Positions 38,378 through 48,220 of a DNA stretch of 64,000 bases are shown piece by piece. Made by a program: the position numbers and the translations under genes. Below the pieces are notes generated by a model. The model searched no databases. It was not told the DNA's origin and was given only the letters and a program-made list of their open reading frames with translations. Position 1 is the first letter of the stretch. Every line of letters begins with the position of its first letter. Where the stretch lies: positions 2,418,001-2,482,000 of the forward strand of contig JAAFYY010000001.1 in NCBI GenBank assembly GCA_014284505.1, written 5' to 3'. This DNA comes from Streptacidiphilus sp. 4-A2. GTDB lineage: Bacteria > Actinomycetota > Actinomycetes > Streptomycetales > Streptomycetaceae.

Positions 38378-39318
38378 ATGGCAACAACGACGCTCCGCCA
38401 GCTCGAATACCTGGTCGCCGTGGTCGACACCGGCTCCTTCACCCGGGCGGCCGAGCAACTGCACGTCACCCAGCCCGCGCTCTCCCACCAGATGAGAGCC
38501 CTGGAGAGCACGGTCGGCGGCCCCCTGCTCGAACGGCTGCCACGCTCGGTGCGGCTCACCCCGATGGGCCTGGCCGTACTGCCGCACGCCCGCGCGGCAC
38601 TCGCCGAGGCCGCCCGCCTGCACACGGCGGCCCGTCGCCGGCTGGAGCAGGGCGAGCTGGAGGGGCGCCGTCATCTACTCGATCAGTCTCGGCATCCTGC
38701 CGCCCGTCCTGCGCGACTGGCACCACCGCACCCCGGCGTACGGCTCCGGCTACGTGAGTACCCGCACGCCGACAAGCTCCAGGCCGCCATGGCCGCCGGT
38801 CGGGCCGACCTCGCCATCGGCCCCGCACCGACCGCCTGGGAAGGACCGATCCGCGTCCTCGGCGTCGAGGAGTTCGCCGTCGTCCTGCCCTCCGACGACC
38901 CACTGGCCGAAGGTCGCACCGGCACCGGCACGGTCGCCTCGCCGCTCTCGCGGACCGCGCCTGGGTCCACTACGCCCCCGACAACGGCCTTGCCGACCTG
39001 CTCGACCAGGTCCAGGCGGGGGTTCCGTCCCCAGGCCGCGATCCGCGCCGAACAGACCTCCGCCGCCACCGCTGCTCGCCGCCGCCGGACTCGGTCCGGC
39101 CCTGGTACCGGCCAACATCATCCCGCCGCACTTCGACGGTGTCCTGCTCCGCCCCGATCCGCCGATCCGCCGCACCCTCACCGCCTACACCCGCACCCGC
39201 CCCGATCCCCTCACCGTCGCTTTCGCCGACCTCCTGGCCCATCAGGCCCGCGTCAACCCCCTGGATTCCCGAAGGGCCCCGCGCCCGTGGAACGGCCGGA
39301 CGCCCCGCGCCGGTGTGA
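38378..39318 (+). CDS. LysR-family transcriptional regulator (frame-disrupted)
   Basis: About 310 residues. ATG at 38378. The N-terminal winged helix is textbook: LRQLEYLVAVVDTGSFTRA, then QLHVTQPALSHQMRALE. The sensor domain begins GELEG, continues in other frames as VIYSISLGILPPVLRDWH, returns as PGVRLRLREYPHADKLQ and GRADLAIGPAP, and ends GLGPALVPANIIPPHF and RTLTAYTRTRPDPLTVAF. Breaks lie near 38,666, 38,730, 38,945, 39,015 and 39,065. The stop is probably the TGA at 39316, inside the left arm of a terminator. It is divergent from the SDR at 37525, which it likely controls. Confidence 0.78.
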
Positions 39319-39346
39319 CCGCGGCGACACACGCCGCGGTCACACC
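39312..39346. terminator. Perfect 15-base-pair stem-loop terminator
   Basis: GGTGTGACCGCGGCG (39312-39326) pairs perfectly with CGCCGCGGTCACACC (39332-39346) with a five-base loop, at the end of the LysR gene. Confidence 0.8.
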
Positions 39347-39486
39347 GCCGGGTCGGTCCGCGACCGGCCCCGCACCACCCGGACGTGGCCCGGGCGACAC
39401 CCGGGCCGGGCGGGAGCGCCGGCAACGACGCCACCCGCCAGGAGAGGGGCAGGAAGCAGCCGCGCAATCCCGCCCGGGCAGGACCG

Positions 39487-39791
39487 TCAGGCGGGGTCCT
39501 TCACGGCGAGCACGTCGACCAGGCGGATGTCGGGTGCGGCGGCGAGCAGGTCATCGCCGACCTCGCCGAGAGCGGCCGGGATCCGCCCGTTCAGGTGTTC
39601 CTGACGGCCCGCCTCGTCCTCGAAGGCGTCGAAGATCCCGAAGGTGCTGCCGTCGACCTGGAACGCGTACCAGACGCGGGTGGCGGGCTCCTCGGCCACG
39701 ATCCCGCGCCGCCCTCCAGGAATGCCGCGAGCTCGTTCTCCTTGCCCGGCTTGGCCTGGAGCAGTGCCAGCACACCCAGCTTGAGCGTCAT
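39487..39791 (-). CDS. ABM-type (antibiotic biosynthesis monooxygenase-like) small protein (frame-disrupted)
   Basis: About 101 residues, starting MTLKLGVLALLQAKPGKEN (ATG at 39791). This first strand and helix are typical of the dimeric ferredoxin-like ABM/YgiN fold. After one frame slip near 39,710 it continues EEPATRVWYAFQVDGSTF and IFDAFEDEAGRQEHLNG, ending DVLAVKDPA. The RVWYAFQ...GIFDAFEDE...HLNG pattern matches quinol-monooxygenase-like members, but many of these have no proven reaction. It is divergent from the GlxA-type regulator 160 bases away, a common pairing for stress-linked small enzymes. Confidence 0.78.
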
Positions 39792-39950
39792 GTCGTCGTC
39801 CTCTGTGTCGTCCGGACGTCTCGTCCGGAGGTCGTCGTTCCTGGGGTGATGTGGTGCCGTGTGATCGTTCCCGCACACCCACAGACGAAGGTACGGGGCT
39901 GGGAGCCGACCTGAAGTGGCGGAAACGACGCTCCTGATACCGTTTCCGAC

Positions 39951-41023
39951 ATGCAGATCGCTGTCGCCGTCGTCGACGGAATCTTCGACTCCGGGCTCTG
40001 CGCCGTCCTCGACGTGTTCGCAGCCGCCAACACGCTGATCGGGCAGCGGGAGCCGGGCCCCGCCCCGTTCACCGTCACCACCGTAGGCGTCGGAGCCCAG
40101 GCCCGCACGGGCAACGGGCTGACCCTGGCCACCGAGCCGGTCGCCGCACTGACCCAACGGCCGGACCTGCTGCTGCTGCCCGCAGTCGGACTCAAGAGCC
40201 CGGACCAGATCATCGAGACGGTGCGGTCGGACGCCAACGCCTGGGTCCCGGCACTCGCGAGTCAGGCCCACACCGCCGGGAGCGACGTCGCCGCCGCATG
40301 CACCGGCGCGTTCTTCCTGGCGGAGTCCGGGGTCCTGAACGGGCGGCGCGCCACCACCAGTTGGTGGGCCGGTCCCGCCTTCCGGGCCCGTTACCCGAGG
40401 TGCGGCTGGACGACTCACGAACCCTGGTCCACGACGGCGCCTTCACCACCGCCGGTGCCGCCTTCGCGCACATCGACCTCGCGCTGGCCGTGGTGCACCG
40501 CCACAGCCCGGCCCTGGCCGACACCGTCGCCCGCTACCTCCTGATCGGGGACCGCCCCTCCCAGGCCGCGTTCGCGGCCCCGACCCTGCTGGCCCAGGCC
40601 GACCCTCTGGTGGCCGCGTTCGAACGCTGGGCCCGCGCCCACCTGGCCGACCCGCCCCCGCTCAGCTCGGCCGCCCGGGACCTCGGCGTCAGCGAACGGA
40701 CGCTGCAACGCACCACCCAGTCGGTGATCGGTATGACCCCGCTGGACTTCCTCCAGGAGATCCGCCTCGACCAGGCGACGTTCCTGCTGCGGACGACGGC
40801 ACTGAGCCCCGATGCCATCGCCGCCCGCGTCGGCTACCGCAACACCAGCACCCTGCGGACACTGGTCCGCCGACGCCGCGGCACCACCCTGCGGTCCCTG
40901 CGCCAAGGCGGTACCGACCAGGAGCGAGGGTCGTGGCCGAGCAGGAACTGTCGGCTACCCGCTCGTATCCGCAACCGAAGACCAGGACCTGTACCAGCCG
41001 GTCGAAGACCACGGCGTCACTGA
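39951..41023 (+). CDS. GlxA-type AraC regulator with DJ-1/PfpI domain (frame-disrupted)
   Basis: About 325-355 residues. It starts MQIAVAVVDGIFDSGLC (ATG at 39951). The DJ-1/PfpI-like domain has DLLLLPAVGLK and the nucleophile-elbow Cys in AAACTGAFFLAESG. One base is missing near 40,397 (FRARYP to EVRLDDSRTLV). The C-terminal AraC helix-turn-helix pair is SSAARDLGVSERTLQRTT and LSPDAIAARVGYRNTSTLR. The last 30 codons past about 40,925 run into an IS5-type fragment on the other strand, so the native stop may have been displaced. It is divergent from the ABM gene. Confidence 0.8.
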
Positions 41024-41129
41024 TACGTGGGTTGTGGCAGCCCCATGGATGCAGGTCCACGCGCTCTGGTAGCAGGGCGAGGAACTGGTCGCGAATCGGA
41101 TCGAGGATGCATGGTGGGACGGCAGGCAC
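40925..41129 (-). mobile_element. IS5-type transposase, N-terminal fragment
   Basis: On the minus strand: MPAVPPCILDPIRDQFLALL, then CHNPRISDAVVFDRLVQVL and FGCGYERVADSSCSATTL, after which similarity is lost. This is the N-terminal helix-turn-helix part of an actinobacterial IS5-family transposase. Only about 68 residues remain. Its counterpart, a C-terminal piece of the same kind of transposase, lies at 50823-51101 on the other strand, at the far end of the catabolic island. Confidence 0.75.
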
Positions 41130-41242
41130 GGATGATCCCTGATGATCATGAAACGTTGGGATTCATGGGATGGCGGCCAGGACCTGTTCGGGGAGCCCCG
41201 TCAGCCCGGCGTGGCCTGATCGCCGGCGTTGCGAGCCCAGGT

Positions 41243-42253
41243 TCATTGGGGGCCGCTGAGGGCGGGCACGGTCTCCTCGCGTCGGACCAGGGAGCGGGCG
41301 CCGCGGTGGAACTGGTCGAGTTTGCCGATGATGGTCTGTCCGACCGGGGTGTGGCCCCAGATGCTGATGCCTTGGTGAGTGCTGGGTTGCCAGGTGGTTT
41401 CGTCGATGGTGAGGGGGTTCCAGCCGACTTCCCATTCGAAGCCGGAGGGGCTACGGGCGTAGTACGACAGTTCCTTGTCGTTGGTGTGCTGGCCGACCGA
41501 CAGGGCCATGTCGAAGCCGAGTTCGTGGACGCGCTGGTAGCTGTGGGCGAGGTCGTCGAGAGTGGCGGCCTGGATGTTGAGGTGCTGGACGCGGGTGCGG
41601 ACGGGATCCAGGGCAGGCCGCGGGTGGCGGCGATGGCGATGGAGTGGTGGCGTTCGTTGACGCGCAGGAAGCGGATCTTGAGTTTGACGCCGCTGATGGT
41701 TTCGTCGATGTAGTCGGTCAGGCGGGCGTCGAAGAGAGCGTCGAAGTAGCTGTGGATCCTCGTGGGCCGGGTGGAGGTCAGGGCGACGTGGCCCAGGCCG
41801 GAGTCCGGTGACGAATCCGGAGGCGAGCATGGTCAGTGGTTCTCGGGCCTGTGCGGGGGTGGTGTAGATCTCCTGGATGATGCCTTTGGGGCCGGGGAAG
41901 CGCAGGAGGCGTTCCACGCCGCGTGCTTCGGCGTCCTCGGCGCTGCCCGGGAGCAGTGGTACGCCGTGGGCGAGCAGGCGTGAGTGGATCTGTTCGAAGG
42001 CGGTGTGGGTGTCGATGTGCCAGCCGGTGGCGACGAGGTCTTCGGCGGGGCCGCGCCGGATGAGGAAGCGGCACTGCTTGTCGTCCAGGCGAAAGCGCAT
42101 CAGGTTCGTGTCGAGGTCTTGGTGGTGCATGCCGATGGCGTCGGTGCCGAAGCGGCGCCAGTCGCTGAGGCGGTTGCTCTCGATGACGATGTAGCCGAGG
42201 TGGACGGCTCCGAACACGTGGGCGGTGGCGGGTTCGGAGGTGGGGGCGGTCAT
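41243..42253 (-). CDS. Extradiol ring-cleavage dioxygenase (BphC/HsaC-like, VOC fold) (frame-disrupted)
   Basis: About 337 residues, type I extradiol dioxygenase that opens a catechol ring at the meta position using Fe(II). ATG at 42253 overlaps the upstream hydrolase stop as ATGA. The first VOC repeat has AVHLGYIVIESNRLSDW. After frame changes near 41,797 and 41,612 the second repeat gives LGHVALTSTRPTRIHSYFD (first His ligand), NERHHSIAIAA (second His) and SPSGFEWEVGW (Glu ligand), so all three iron ligands are present. The tail (WQPSTHQGISIWGHTP) is typical of biphenyl-diol-type enzymes. It is last in the minus-strand arm: hydroxylase, hydrolase, dioxygenase. Confidence 0.82.
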   Translation of the reverse strand: MTAPTSEPATAHVFGAVHLGYIVIESNRLSDWRRFGTDAIGMHHQDLDTNLMRFRLDDKQCRFLIRRGPAEDLVATGWHIDTHTAFEQIHSRLLAHGVPLLPGSAEDAEARGVERLLRFPGPKGIIQEIYTTPAQAREPLTMLASGFVTGLRPGPRRPDLHPAHEDPQLLRRSLRRPPDRLHRRNHQRRQTQDPLPARQRTPPLHRHRRHPRPALDPVRTRVQHLNIQAATLDDLAHSYQRVHELGFDMALSVGQHTNDKELSYYARSPSGFEWEVGWNPLTIDETTWQPSTHQGISIWGHTPVGQTIIGKLDQFHRGARSLVRREETVPALSGPQ

Positions 42254-43121
42254 CGGTGGCCGGCCAGGAAGTCGGCGCACAGCCGGTTGAACAGGTCGGC
42301 GCGTTCGAACTGGACCCAGTGGCCGGTGTTGGCGGCCAGGTACAGGTCGCAGTTGGGCAGGCGGTCGGCGAGCATCTTCGCGCCGGAGGGCCGGTTCACC
42401 TTGTCCTGGGCGCCCCACAGCACCAGGGTGGGTACCGGCAGGTGGGTCAGGCGTGGGTCGCGGGTGAAGTCCATCCTCCACACGGTGCGCAGGGCTCTCC
42501 GTCCGGTGGGGCGTTGCAGGGGCGGGGCGGCGATGACGTCGGGGTCGATTGCTGGCGCGGTAGCGCTCATCGATGACGGTGTCGGGGATCTGGGCGGCGT
42601 TGAAGACGAGGTACTGGCGGATGAACTTCTCTAGTTTCGGGCGCGAGGGCCCGTCGCCCTTGTAGTAGTTCAGCAGGCTGTTCAGGCCCGCGTGGGCAGG
42701 GCGCGACTGGTGCCGACGCCGCCGGGGCCCATCAGGACCATGCGCTCGACGCGTTCGGGGGTGTCCAAGGCCAGGCGCAGGGCGCAGGCGCCGCCGTAGG
42801 AGTTGCCGACCAGGTGGGCGCGGTCAGGTCGAGCCGGTCCAGCAGGGTGCGGATGGCGTCGGCGAGGTAGCCGAAGGGGTCGCTGGCGTCGACGCCTTTG
42901 GTGCTGCGGCCGTAGCCGGGAAGGTCGGGGAACGATGACGCGGTAGCGGGTGGCCAGGGCGGCGATGTTGCGGCGGTAGTTGGCGACGCCGCTGGCTCCG
43001 GGCCGCCGCCGTGCAGGAGCAGGACCGGGGGTCCGTCGCCGGTCTCGGTGACGTGGAGCGTGCGTCCGCCGATGTCGATCGACCGCTCGGTCAGGGCTGG
43101 TTCTTGGGTGGGGGTGGTCAT
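42250..43121 (-). CDS. Meta-cleavage product C-C hydrolase, MhpC/BphD-like (frame-disrupted)
   Basis: About 290 residues, alpha/beta hydrolase that splits the ring-cleavage product into a carboxylic acid and 2-hydroxypenta-2,4-dienoate. It starts [19 protein letters not shown]; then VLLLHGGGP (oxyanion), [12 protein letters not shown], the nucleophile region [14 protein letters not shown] (in another frame near 42,810), [31 protein letters not shown] (Asp) and [15 protein letters not shown] (His). About six frame slips are needed (near 43,005, 42,930, 42,825, 42,710, 42,560 and neighbours). The order, C-terminus and the ATGA overlap with the dioxygenase fit a meta-cleavage operon. Confidence 0.8.
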
Positions 43122-43129
43122 GGGAATCC

Positions 43130-44696
43130 TTACGCGGTGGTGGTGGCCGGCAGCGCTGTGGCGGCGAATCCGGGGGGGCGGGGGCAGGGGGGTGCCTTGG
43201 GGTGCCGCGCCGTAGACGTAGCCGTCGGGGCGAAGGGCGAGGGTGGTCGCGTGGTGACGGTCCATCCAGTCCAGCAGGACGCCGTCGTGGTCGGTGACGG
43301 TGTCCGGGCTGGTGCGGTGCCGGGGGGCGCGATGGTCAGCGAGGGGACGCAGGCGCGGTCCCAGGGGGATTGGGGGGTGGCGGTGCGGGCGTGCAGGAGC
43401 AGCCAGCGGCCGGCCAGGACGTCGTCGAGGCGGCGGTGGTGTCCGTGGGGGTCGGTGACGAAGGGCTGGGGGATCTGGCGGCCGCGGGCGCGGTGGCGTT
43501 GCGGGGCCAGCAGTCCGGTGGTGTAGCGGGCGTGGGGTATCCAGTGGAGGACTGCAGGCGCCGGCTGAAGCCTGGCGCGCGGTCCAGGAGTCGCAGGAGC
43601 GGGATGCGTACCGCGCTGACGGTGCGGCGTCGGTCGGTGATGATTCCGCCGACGAACACGGCCCGCCTGGTGATCTCCTTGACGTGCGGTTCGTTCGGCC
43701 TCGTAACTGTCCAGCGCCGCGGGCGGCAGTTGGCCGCGTAGGACGGCGTGCAGCTTCCAGCACAGGTTGGCCGCGTCTCGTACACCCGCGGCCATGCCCT
43801 GGCCGATCCAGGGCGGCATGGCGTGGGCGGCGTCGCCGGCCAGGAAGACCCGGCCGGTGCACCAGCGGGCGGCGGTGCGCACGTGGTGGCTGTAGACGGT
43901 GGCGCGCAGGACCTTGACGCTGTCGCGGGTGACGCCGTAGCGGGCGACGAGGCGGTACACGGCCTCGTCGGTGGTCAGGTCCTGCTCGTCCTCGCCGGGC
44001 AGGACCGGGAACTCCCAGCGGTGGTGGCCCAGCGGGGTGGGGCAGTCGACGGCCGGGCGCACGGGGTCGCAGTGGAAGCGTAGCCGGTCGTGGTGTGGCC
44101 AGGGCTGGAGCATCTTGGTGTCGATGACCACCCAGCGGTCCTCGTAGGTGCGTCCCTGGTAGCCGATGCCCAGCTGGGTGCGGGTGCGGCTGGAGCCGCC
44201 GTCGGCGGCGATCACGTAGGAGGCGCGCAGATGGTTCGGTGCGGCGGTGTCGGGGCCGGTCACGGTCAGCTCCACGCCGTCGGGGTCCTGGCGCAGGTGC
44301 AGGCACTCGTGCCCGAGCCGGACTTCGACGTCGGGGTAGCGGGCAGCGCCGTCGCGCAGGACCTGTTCCAGGGCTGGCTGGTAGATGAACATCTGCGGCG
44401 GGTGGCCGTGCCCGCGCGGGACGGGGCTGGCGGTGATGAAGGGTCGGCCGCGGGCGTCGACGAAGTCCACGGGCCGTTCGGCGAGCATGTCCTGTTTGAG
44501 GCGCTCAGCCAGGCCCAGGCGCTGCCAGATCCGCAGGACCTCCTCGTCGGTGGAGATCGCCCGCGCCCGGGAGAAGAGGTCAGCGTCGCGTTCGAGGACC
44601 ACCACGCGCAACCCATGGCGCCCAGCAGGTTGGCCGCGGTGACCCCGGTGGACCGTATCCGATCACGGCCACGTCGTATGCGTCGTCTTGGCCCAC
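43130..44696 (-). CDS. FAD-dependent aromatic hydroxylase, MhpA-like (frame-disrupted)
   Basis: About 520 residues, class A flavoprotein monooxygenase. I favour the GTG at 44696 ([18 protein letters not shown]) with GAGGTGAG seven bases upstream. Key motifs: GYGPTG (FAD), [19 protein letters not shown], the DG motif [16 protein letters not shown] and the GD motif [19 protein letters not shown] followed by [15 protein letters not shown]. The C-terminal thioredoxin-like part ends [10 protein letters not shown] before the last slip. Frame changes lie near 44,655, 43,690, 43,560 and 43,200. Relatives hydroxylate 3-(3-hydroxyphenyl)propionate or similar phenols to the catechol. It heads the minus-strand arm. 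Confidence 0.83.
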
Positions 44697-44723
44697 GTTC
44701 CGGCTCACCTCTGTTGATGTAGT

Positions 44724-44745
44724 GACTGTTCCAATTGGAGTGGTC
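44724..44745. promoter_or_regulatory. Palindrome in the divergent catabolic promoter, candidate TetR operator
   Basis: A 22-base palindrome centred on TTCCAATTGGA (perfect TCCAATTGGA core; outer GAC...GTC also symmetric) lies between the hydroxylase and tetR starts. It is the only strong dyad in this gap. Binding by the TetR protein at 44807 is inferred. Confidence 0.6.
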
Positions 44746-44806
44746 GCTACGTTAAGCTCGGGTTGCGCGGGCGGTCAAGGACCCGGGACGAGCGGAGGAG
44801 GAGCCC

Positions 44807-45442
44807 ATGGATGGTGCACAGGGCGGGCGCAGGCAGCGCGCCAACGGCGTGGAGTCCCGGCGGCGCATTCTCGACGCCGCTGTGGAAATCGCTGGGGAGC
44901 GCGGCTACGAGGGCACCTCGATCGCGGGGGTCAGCGCGAAGTGCGGACTGCCCGCGAGCTCCATCTACTGGCACTTCAAGGACAAGGACGACCTGATCGC
45001 GGCGGTCATTGAGCGCAGTTTCGAGACTTGGCTGGCGGCGGTCGAGCTGCCCGGCGAGGAGGCGGGCGCCCCGCTTGAGCGCGTTCGGGCGATGGCCGCG
45101 CAGGTGGCGAAGTCGCTGGCGGCGGAGCCCGACTTCCTGCGGCTGGGCCTGATGCTCGCCCTGGAGCGGCGCCCGCAGGAGCCCAAGGGCAGGACGATGT
45201 TCCTGCAAGTGCGGGACATCGCCCGGCAGAGGGTCGCCGACGTGCTCCAGACTCTCGTGCCGGAGCTGGACCCCGGCGCGGTCGACCAGCTCACCACCTA
45301 CGCGGTGGCCGGGGCCGACGGCCTGTTCGTCCAGGGGCAGATCGCGGGCGACCGGGTCGACCTGGTGGCGATGTTCGAACTGCACGCGCAGCTGGTGTTC
45401 GAGGCCGCCGTGCGCATGGGCGGTACGGGGGAGAGCCGATGA
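44807..45442 (+). CDS. TetR-family regulator of the aromatic catabolic genes
   Basis: A 211-residue repressor, intact frame. ATG at 44807 after GAGGAGGAGCCC. N-terminal DNA-binding domain: [19 protein letters not shown], then [20 protein letters not shown] with the recognition helix. The C-terminal domain has [14 protein letters not shown] and a helical end [17 protein letters not shown]. It sits at the divergent promoter and its stop overlaps the hydratase start (ATGA), so it is co-transcribed with the plus-strand arm and probably autoregulated. Inducer would be the aromatic substrate or a ring-cleavage intermediate. Confidence 0.87.
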   Translation: MDGAQGGRRQRANGVESRRRILDAAVEIAGERGYEGTSIAGVSAKCGLPASSIYWHFKDKDDLIAAVIERSFETWLAAVELPGEEAGAPLERVRAMAAQVAKSLAAEPDFLRLGLMLALERRPQEPKGRTMFLQVRDIARQRVADVLQTLVPELDPGAVDQLTTYAVAGADGLFVQGQIAGDRVDLVAMFELHAQLVFEAAVRMGGTGESR

Positions 45443-46227
45443 CCCTGACCGCGGCCCAGCGGCAGGAGGCAGCCGCGCTGCTGGAGCAGGCGGAGCGGAG
45501 GGCCGCCTCGGTCGGACCGCTGTCGGCGTCCTGGCCCGGTTTCGACGTAGTGGACGCCTACGCCGTCCAGCAGCACAACATCGCACGGCGCCGGGCGGCC
45601 GGCGCGGCGGTCGTCGGCCACAAGGTGGGCCTGACCTCGCTGGCGATGCAGCAGTTGCTCGGGGTGGGCGAACCCGACTTCGGCCACCTCTTGGACGACA
45701 TGGTGCATTCAGACGGCGCCGAGATTGCCGCGGCGCGCTACTGCCGGCCGCGCGTGGAACCCGAGATCTGCTTCCGCCTGGCCCAGCCCCTGCGCGGCCC
45801 GGGCGTCACCGCCGACGAGGTGGTGCGCGCCACCGAGGCCGTAGCCCCGGCCCTGGAGATCGTCGACAGCCGCATCCGCGACTGGAAGATCACGCTGGTG
45901 GACACCGTCGCCGACAACGCCAGCTCCGCGGGCCTGGTCTGCGGACCGTGGACACCGATCGCCCAGGTGCCCGACCTCGCGGACGTCCGCGTCGACCTGC
46001 TGGTCGACGGTGCCGGCACCGCCAGCGGAAGCGGCCGCGAGGTGCTGGGCCACCCCGCCGCCGCCGTCGCCTGGCTGGCCAACACCCTTGCCGGCTTCGA
46101 CGCCTTGCTGGAGGCCGGGCAGCTGGTGCTGCCCGGTGCCATGACCACCGCCCCCTTCGTCCGCGCCGGCCACAGGATCGAGGCGCGCTTCAGCTCCCTC
46201 GGCTCGGTGTCGGCGACCTTCATCTGA
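45439..46227 (+). CDS. mhpD: 2-oxopent-4-enoate (2-hydroxypentadienoate) hydratase
   Basis: A 262-residue lyase that adds water to 2-hydroxypenta-2,4-dienoate, giving 4-hydroxy-2-oxovalerate. Intact frame; ATG overlaps the tetR stop. The family blocks are present: [47 protein letters not shown], the metal-ligand segment [27 protein letters not shown] and [14 protein letters not shown]. Length and motifs match MhpD/BphH-type hydratases rather than the decarboxylase branch, although the two are close. It is the first enzyme of the lower pathway, followed in order by aldehyde dehydrogenase and aldolase. Confidence 0.9.
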   Translation: MTLTAAQRQEAAALLEQAERRAASVGPLSASWPGFDVVDAYAVQQHNIARRRAAGAAVVGHKVGLTSLAMQQLLGVGEPDFGHLLDDMVHSDGAEIAAARYCRPRVEPEICFRLAQPLRGPGVTADEVVRATEAVAPALEIVDSRIRDWKITLVDTVADNASSAGLVCGPWTPIAQVPDLADVRVDLLVDGAGTASGSGREVLGHPAAAVAWLANTLAGFDALLEAGQLVLPGAMTTAPFVRAGHRIEARFSSLGSVSATFI

Positions 46228-46236
46228 GGAGCGCGC

Positions 46237-47207
46237 ATGCCCCCACACCTCCGCCGTGGCCGGTCGCGATCATCGGCCCGGGCAACATCGGCACCGACCT
46301 CATGATCAAAATTCTGCGCGGGGCGGACACCCTCACTATGGCGGCCATGGTCGGCATCGACCCCGCCTCGGACGGGCTGGCCCGCGCCCGTCGCATGGGC
46401 GTGGCGGCCATCACCGACGGCGTCGCGGGCCTGCTGGCACTGCCGGGATTCAAGGACATCAAGCTCGTCTTCGACGCCACCTCCGCCAGCGCCCACCGCG
46501 CCAACTGGGCTGCGCTCGCCCCGACCGGCGTGCGCGTCCTTGACCTGACGCCGGCCGCGATCGGCCCCTACTGCGTGCCGGTGGTCAACCTCGACGAGGA
46601 CCACCTGCGCGCTGCGAACCTGAACCTGGTGACCTGCGGCGGACAGGCCACCGTGCCGATCGCCGCCGCCATCGCCCAGGTCGCCCCCGTGGCCTACGCC
46701 GAGATCGTGTCCTCGATCTCCGCGAAGTCCGCCGGACCGGGTACCCGCGCCAACATCGACGAGTTCACCGAGACCACCGCACGCGCCCTGCGCGAGGTCG
46801 GCGGCGCCGCCCGCAGCAAGGCCGTGATGATCCTCAACCCGGCCGAGCCACCCATGCTGATGCGCAACACCGTCTACTGCCTCGTTCCGGGCCCCTGTGA
46901 CCACGCCGCCATCGAGGCCAGCATCCTGGCCATGGCGGAGAGGGTCCGCGCCTACGTGCCGGGCTACCGCCTCAAGCAGCAGGTCCAGTTCGACACCTAC
47001 GGCCCAGACGACTCCCTGCACATCACGGGCACGGGCCGGTTCACCGGCACGAAGGTGACGGTGATGCTGGAGGTGACCGGGGCCGCCCACTACCTTCCCG
47101 CCTACGCCGGGAACCTCGACATCATGACGTCCGCGGCGCTTGCCACGGCCGAACGCATCGCCCAGCACAGCCTGGACGCCGCGCACCGGGCGGGGGCGCT
47201 GCGATGA
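46237..47207 (+). CDS. mhpF: Acylating acetaldehyde dehydrogenase (frame-disrupted at start)
   Basis: About 323 residues, converts acetaldehyde, NAD+ and CoA to acetyl-CoA. The ATG at 46237 follows GAGGAG; adding a C to the run at 46240-46244 gives [14 protein letters not shown] and the long intact frame. NAD-binding motif [10 protein letters not shown], the catalytic Cys in VTCGGQAT, then [35 protein letters not shown] and a C-terminus [19 protein letters not shown], all as in the aldolase-partner dehydrogenases (BphJ/DmpF/MhpF). Its stop overlaps the aldolase start (ATGA), consistent with the channelled aldolase-dehydrogenase complex known for this family. Confidence 0.88.
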
Positions 47208-48220
47208 ATCGCCTCTACATCAGCGACGTCACCTTGCGCGACGGCATGCACGCCATCCGCCACCAATACACCCTGGGCCAGGTCACAGCCATCGCCACCG
47301 CCCTGGACGCCGCCGGTGTCGACTCCATCGAGGTCGCCCACGGCGACGGCCTGGCCGGCTCCTCCTGCGTCTACGGCTTCGGCGCCCACACCGACCTGGA
47401 GTGGATCGAGGCCGTCGCCGCCGCCGTCACCCGCGCCAAGGTCGCCACCTTGCTGCTGCCCGGCATCGGCACCGTGCACGACCTGCGCGCCGCTCGCGCC
47501 GCAGGCGCCTCGGTGGTGCGCGTGGCCACCCACTGCACCGAGGCCGACATCTCCGCCCAGCACCTGGCCGCCGCACGGGACCTGGGCATGGACGCCGTCG
47601 GCTTCCTGATGATGAGCCACATGACCGACCCGGCCGCGCTCGCCGCGCAGGCCGAGCTGATGCAGGACTACGGCGCCGGCTGCGTCTACGTCGTAGACTC
47701 CGGCGGCGCGCTGACCATGCGCGGCGTCGCCGAACGCGTCGACGCCCTGCGCCAGGCTCTGGACCCAGCCACCGAGATCGGCATCCACGCCCACCACAAC
47801 CTCTCCCTGGGCGTGGCCAACTCCCTGATCGCCGTCGAGTACGGCTGCCGCCGCGTCGACGCCTCCCTGGCCGGGATGGGCGCCGGTGCCGGCAACGCCC
47901 CGCTGGAGGTGTTCGTCGCCGCCGCCGAACGCGCCGGCCTGGACCACGGCTGTGACCTGCTCGCCCTACAGGACGCTGCCGACGACCTCGTGCGCCCCCT
48001 GCAGGACCGCCCGGTGCAGGTCGACCGCGAAACCCTGACCCTGGGCTACGCCGGGGTCTACTCCAGCTTCCTGCGGCACGCCGAGACCGCCTCCCGCCGC
48101 TACGGCATCGACGCCCGCACCCTCCTGCTCGAAGTCGGCCGACGCGGCCTGGTCGGCGGCCAAGAGGACATGCTCACCGACATCGCCCTCGACCTGCTCG
48201 CCACCCAGGAGAACGCGTGA
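47204..48220 (+). CDS. mhpE: 4-hydroxy-2-oxovalerate aldolase
   Basis: A 338-residue DRE-TIM aldolase that splits 4-hydroxy-2-oxovalerate to pyruvate and acetaldehyde. Intact frame. The motif is [19 protein letters not shown], followed by [14 protein letters not shown], GVDxx-type strands, [12 protein letters not shown] and the metal-binding [13 protein letters not shown], then [18 protein letters not shown]. The C-terminal domain with [14 protein letters not shown] and GGQEDML binds the dehydrogenase partner in this family. It overlaps the dehydrogenase stop and the next start (GTGA), so the arm is one tightly coupled operon. Confidence 0.92.
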   Translation: MNRLYISDVTLRDGMHAIRHQYTLGQVTAIATALDAAGVDSIEVAHGDGLAGSSCVYGFGAHTDLEWIEAVAAAVTRAKVATLLLPGIGTVHDLRAARAAGASVVRVATHCTEADISAQHLAAARDLGMDAVGFLMMSHMTDPAALAAQAELMQDYGAGCVYVVDSGGALTMRGVAERVDALRQALDPATEIGIHAHHNLSLGVANSLIAVEYGCRRVDASLAGMGAGAGNAPLEVFVAAAERAGLDHGCDLLALQDAADDLVRPLQDRPVQVDRETLTLGYAGVYSSFLRHAETASRRYGIDARTLLLEVGRRGLVGGQEDMLTDIALDLLATQENA

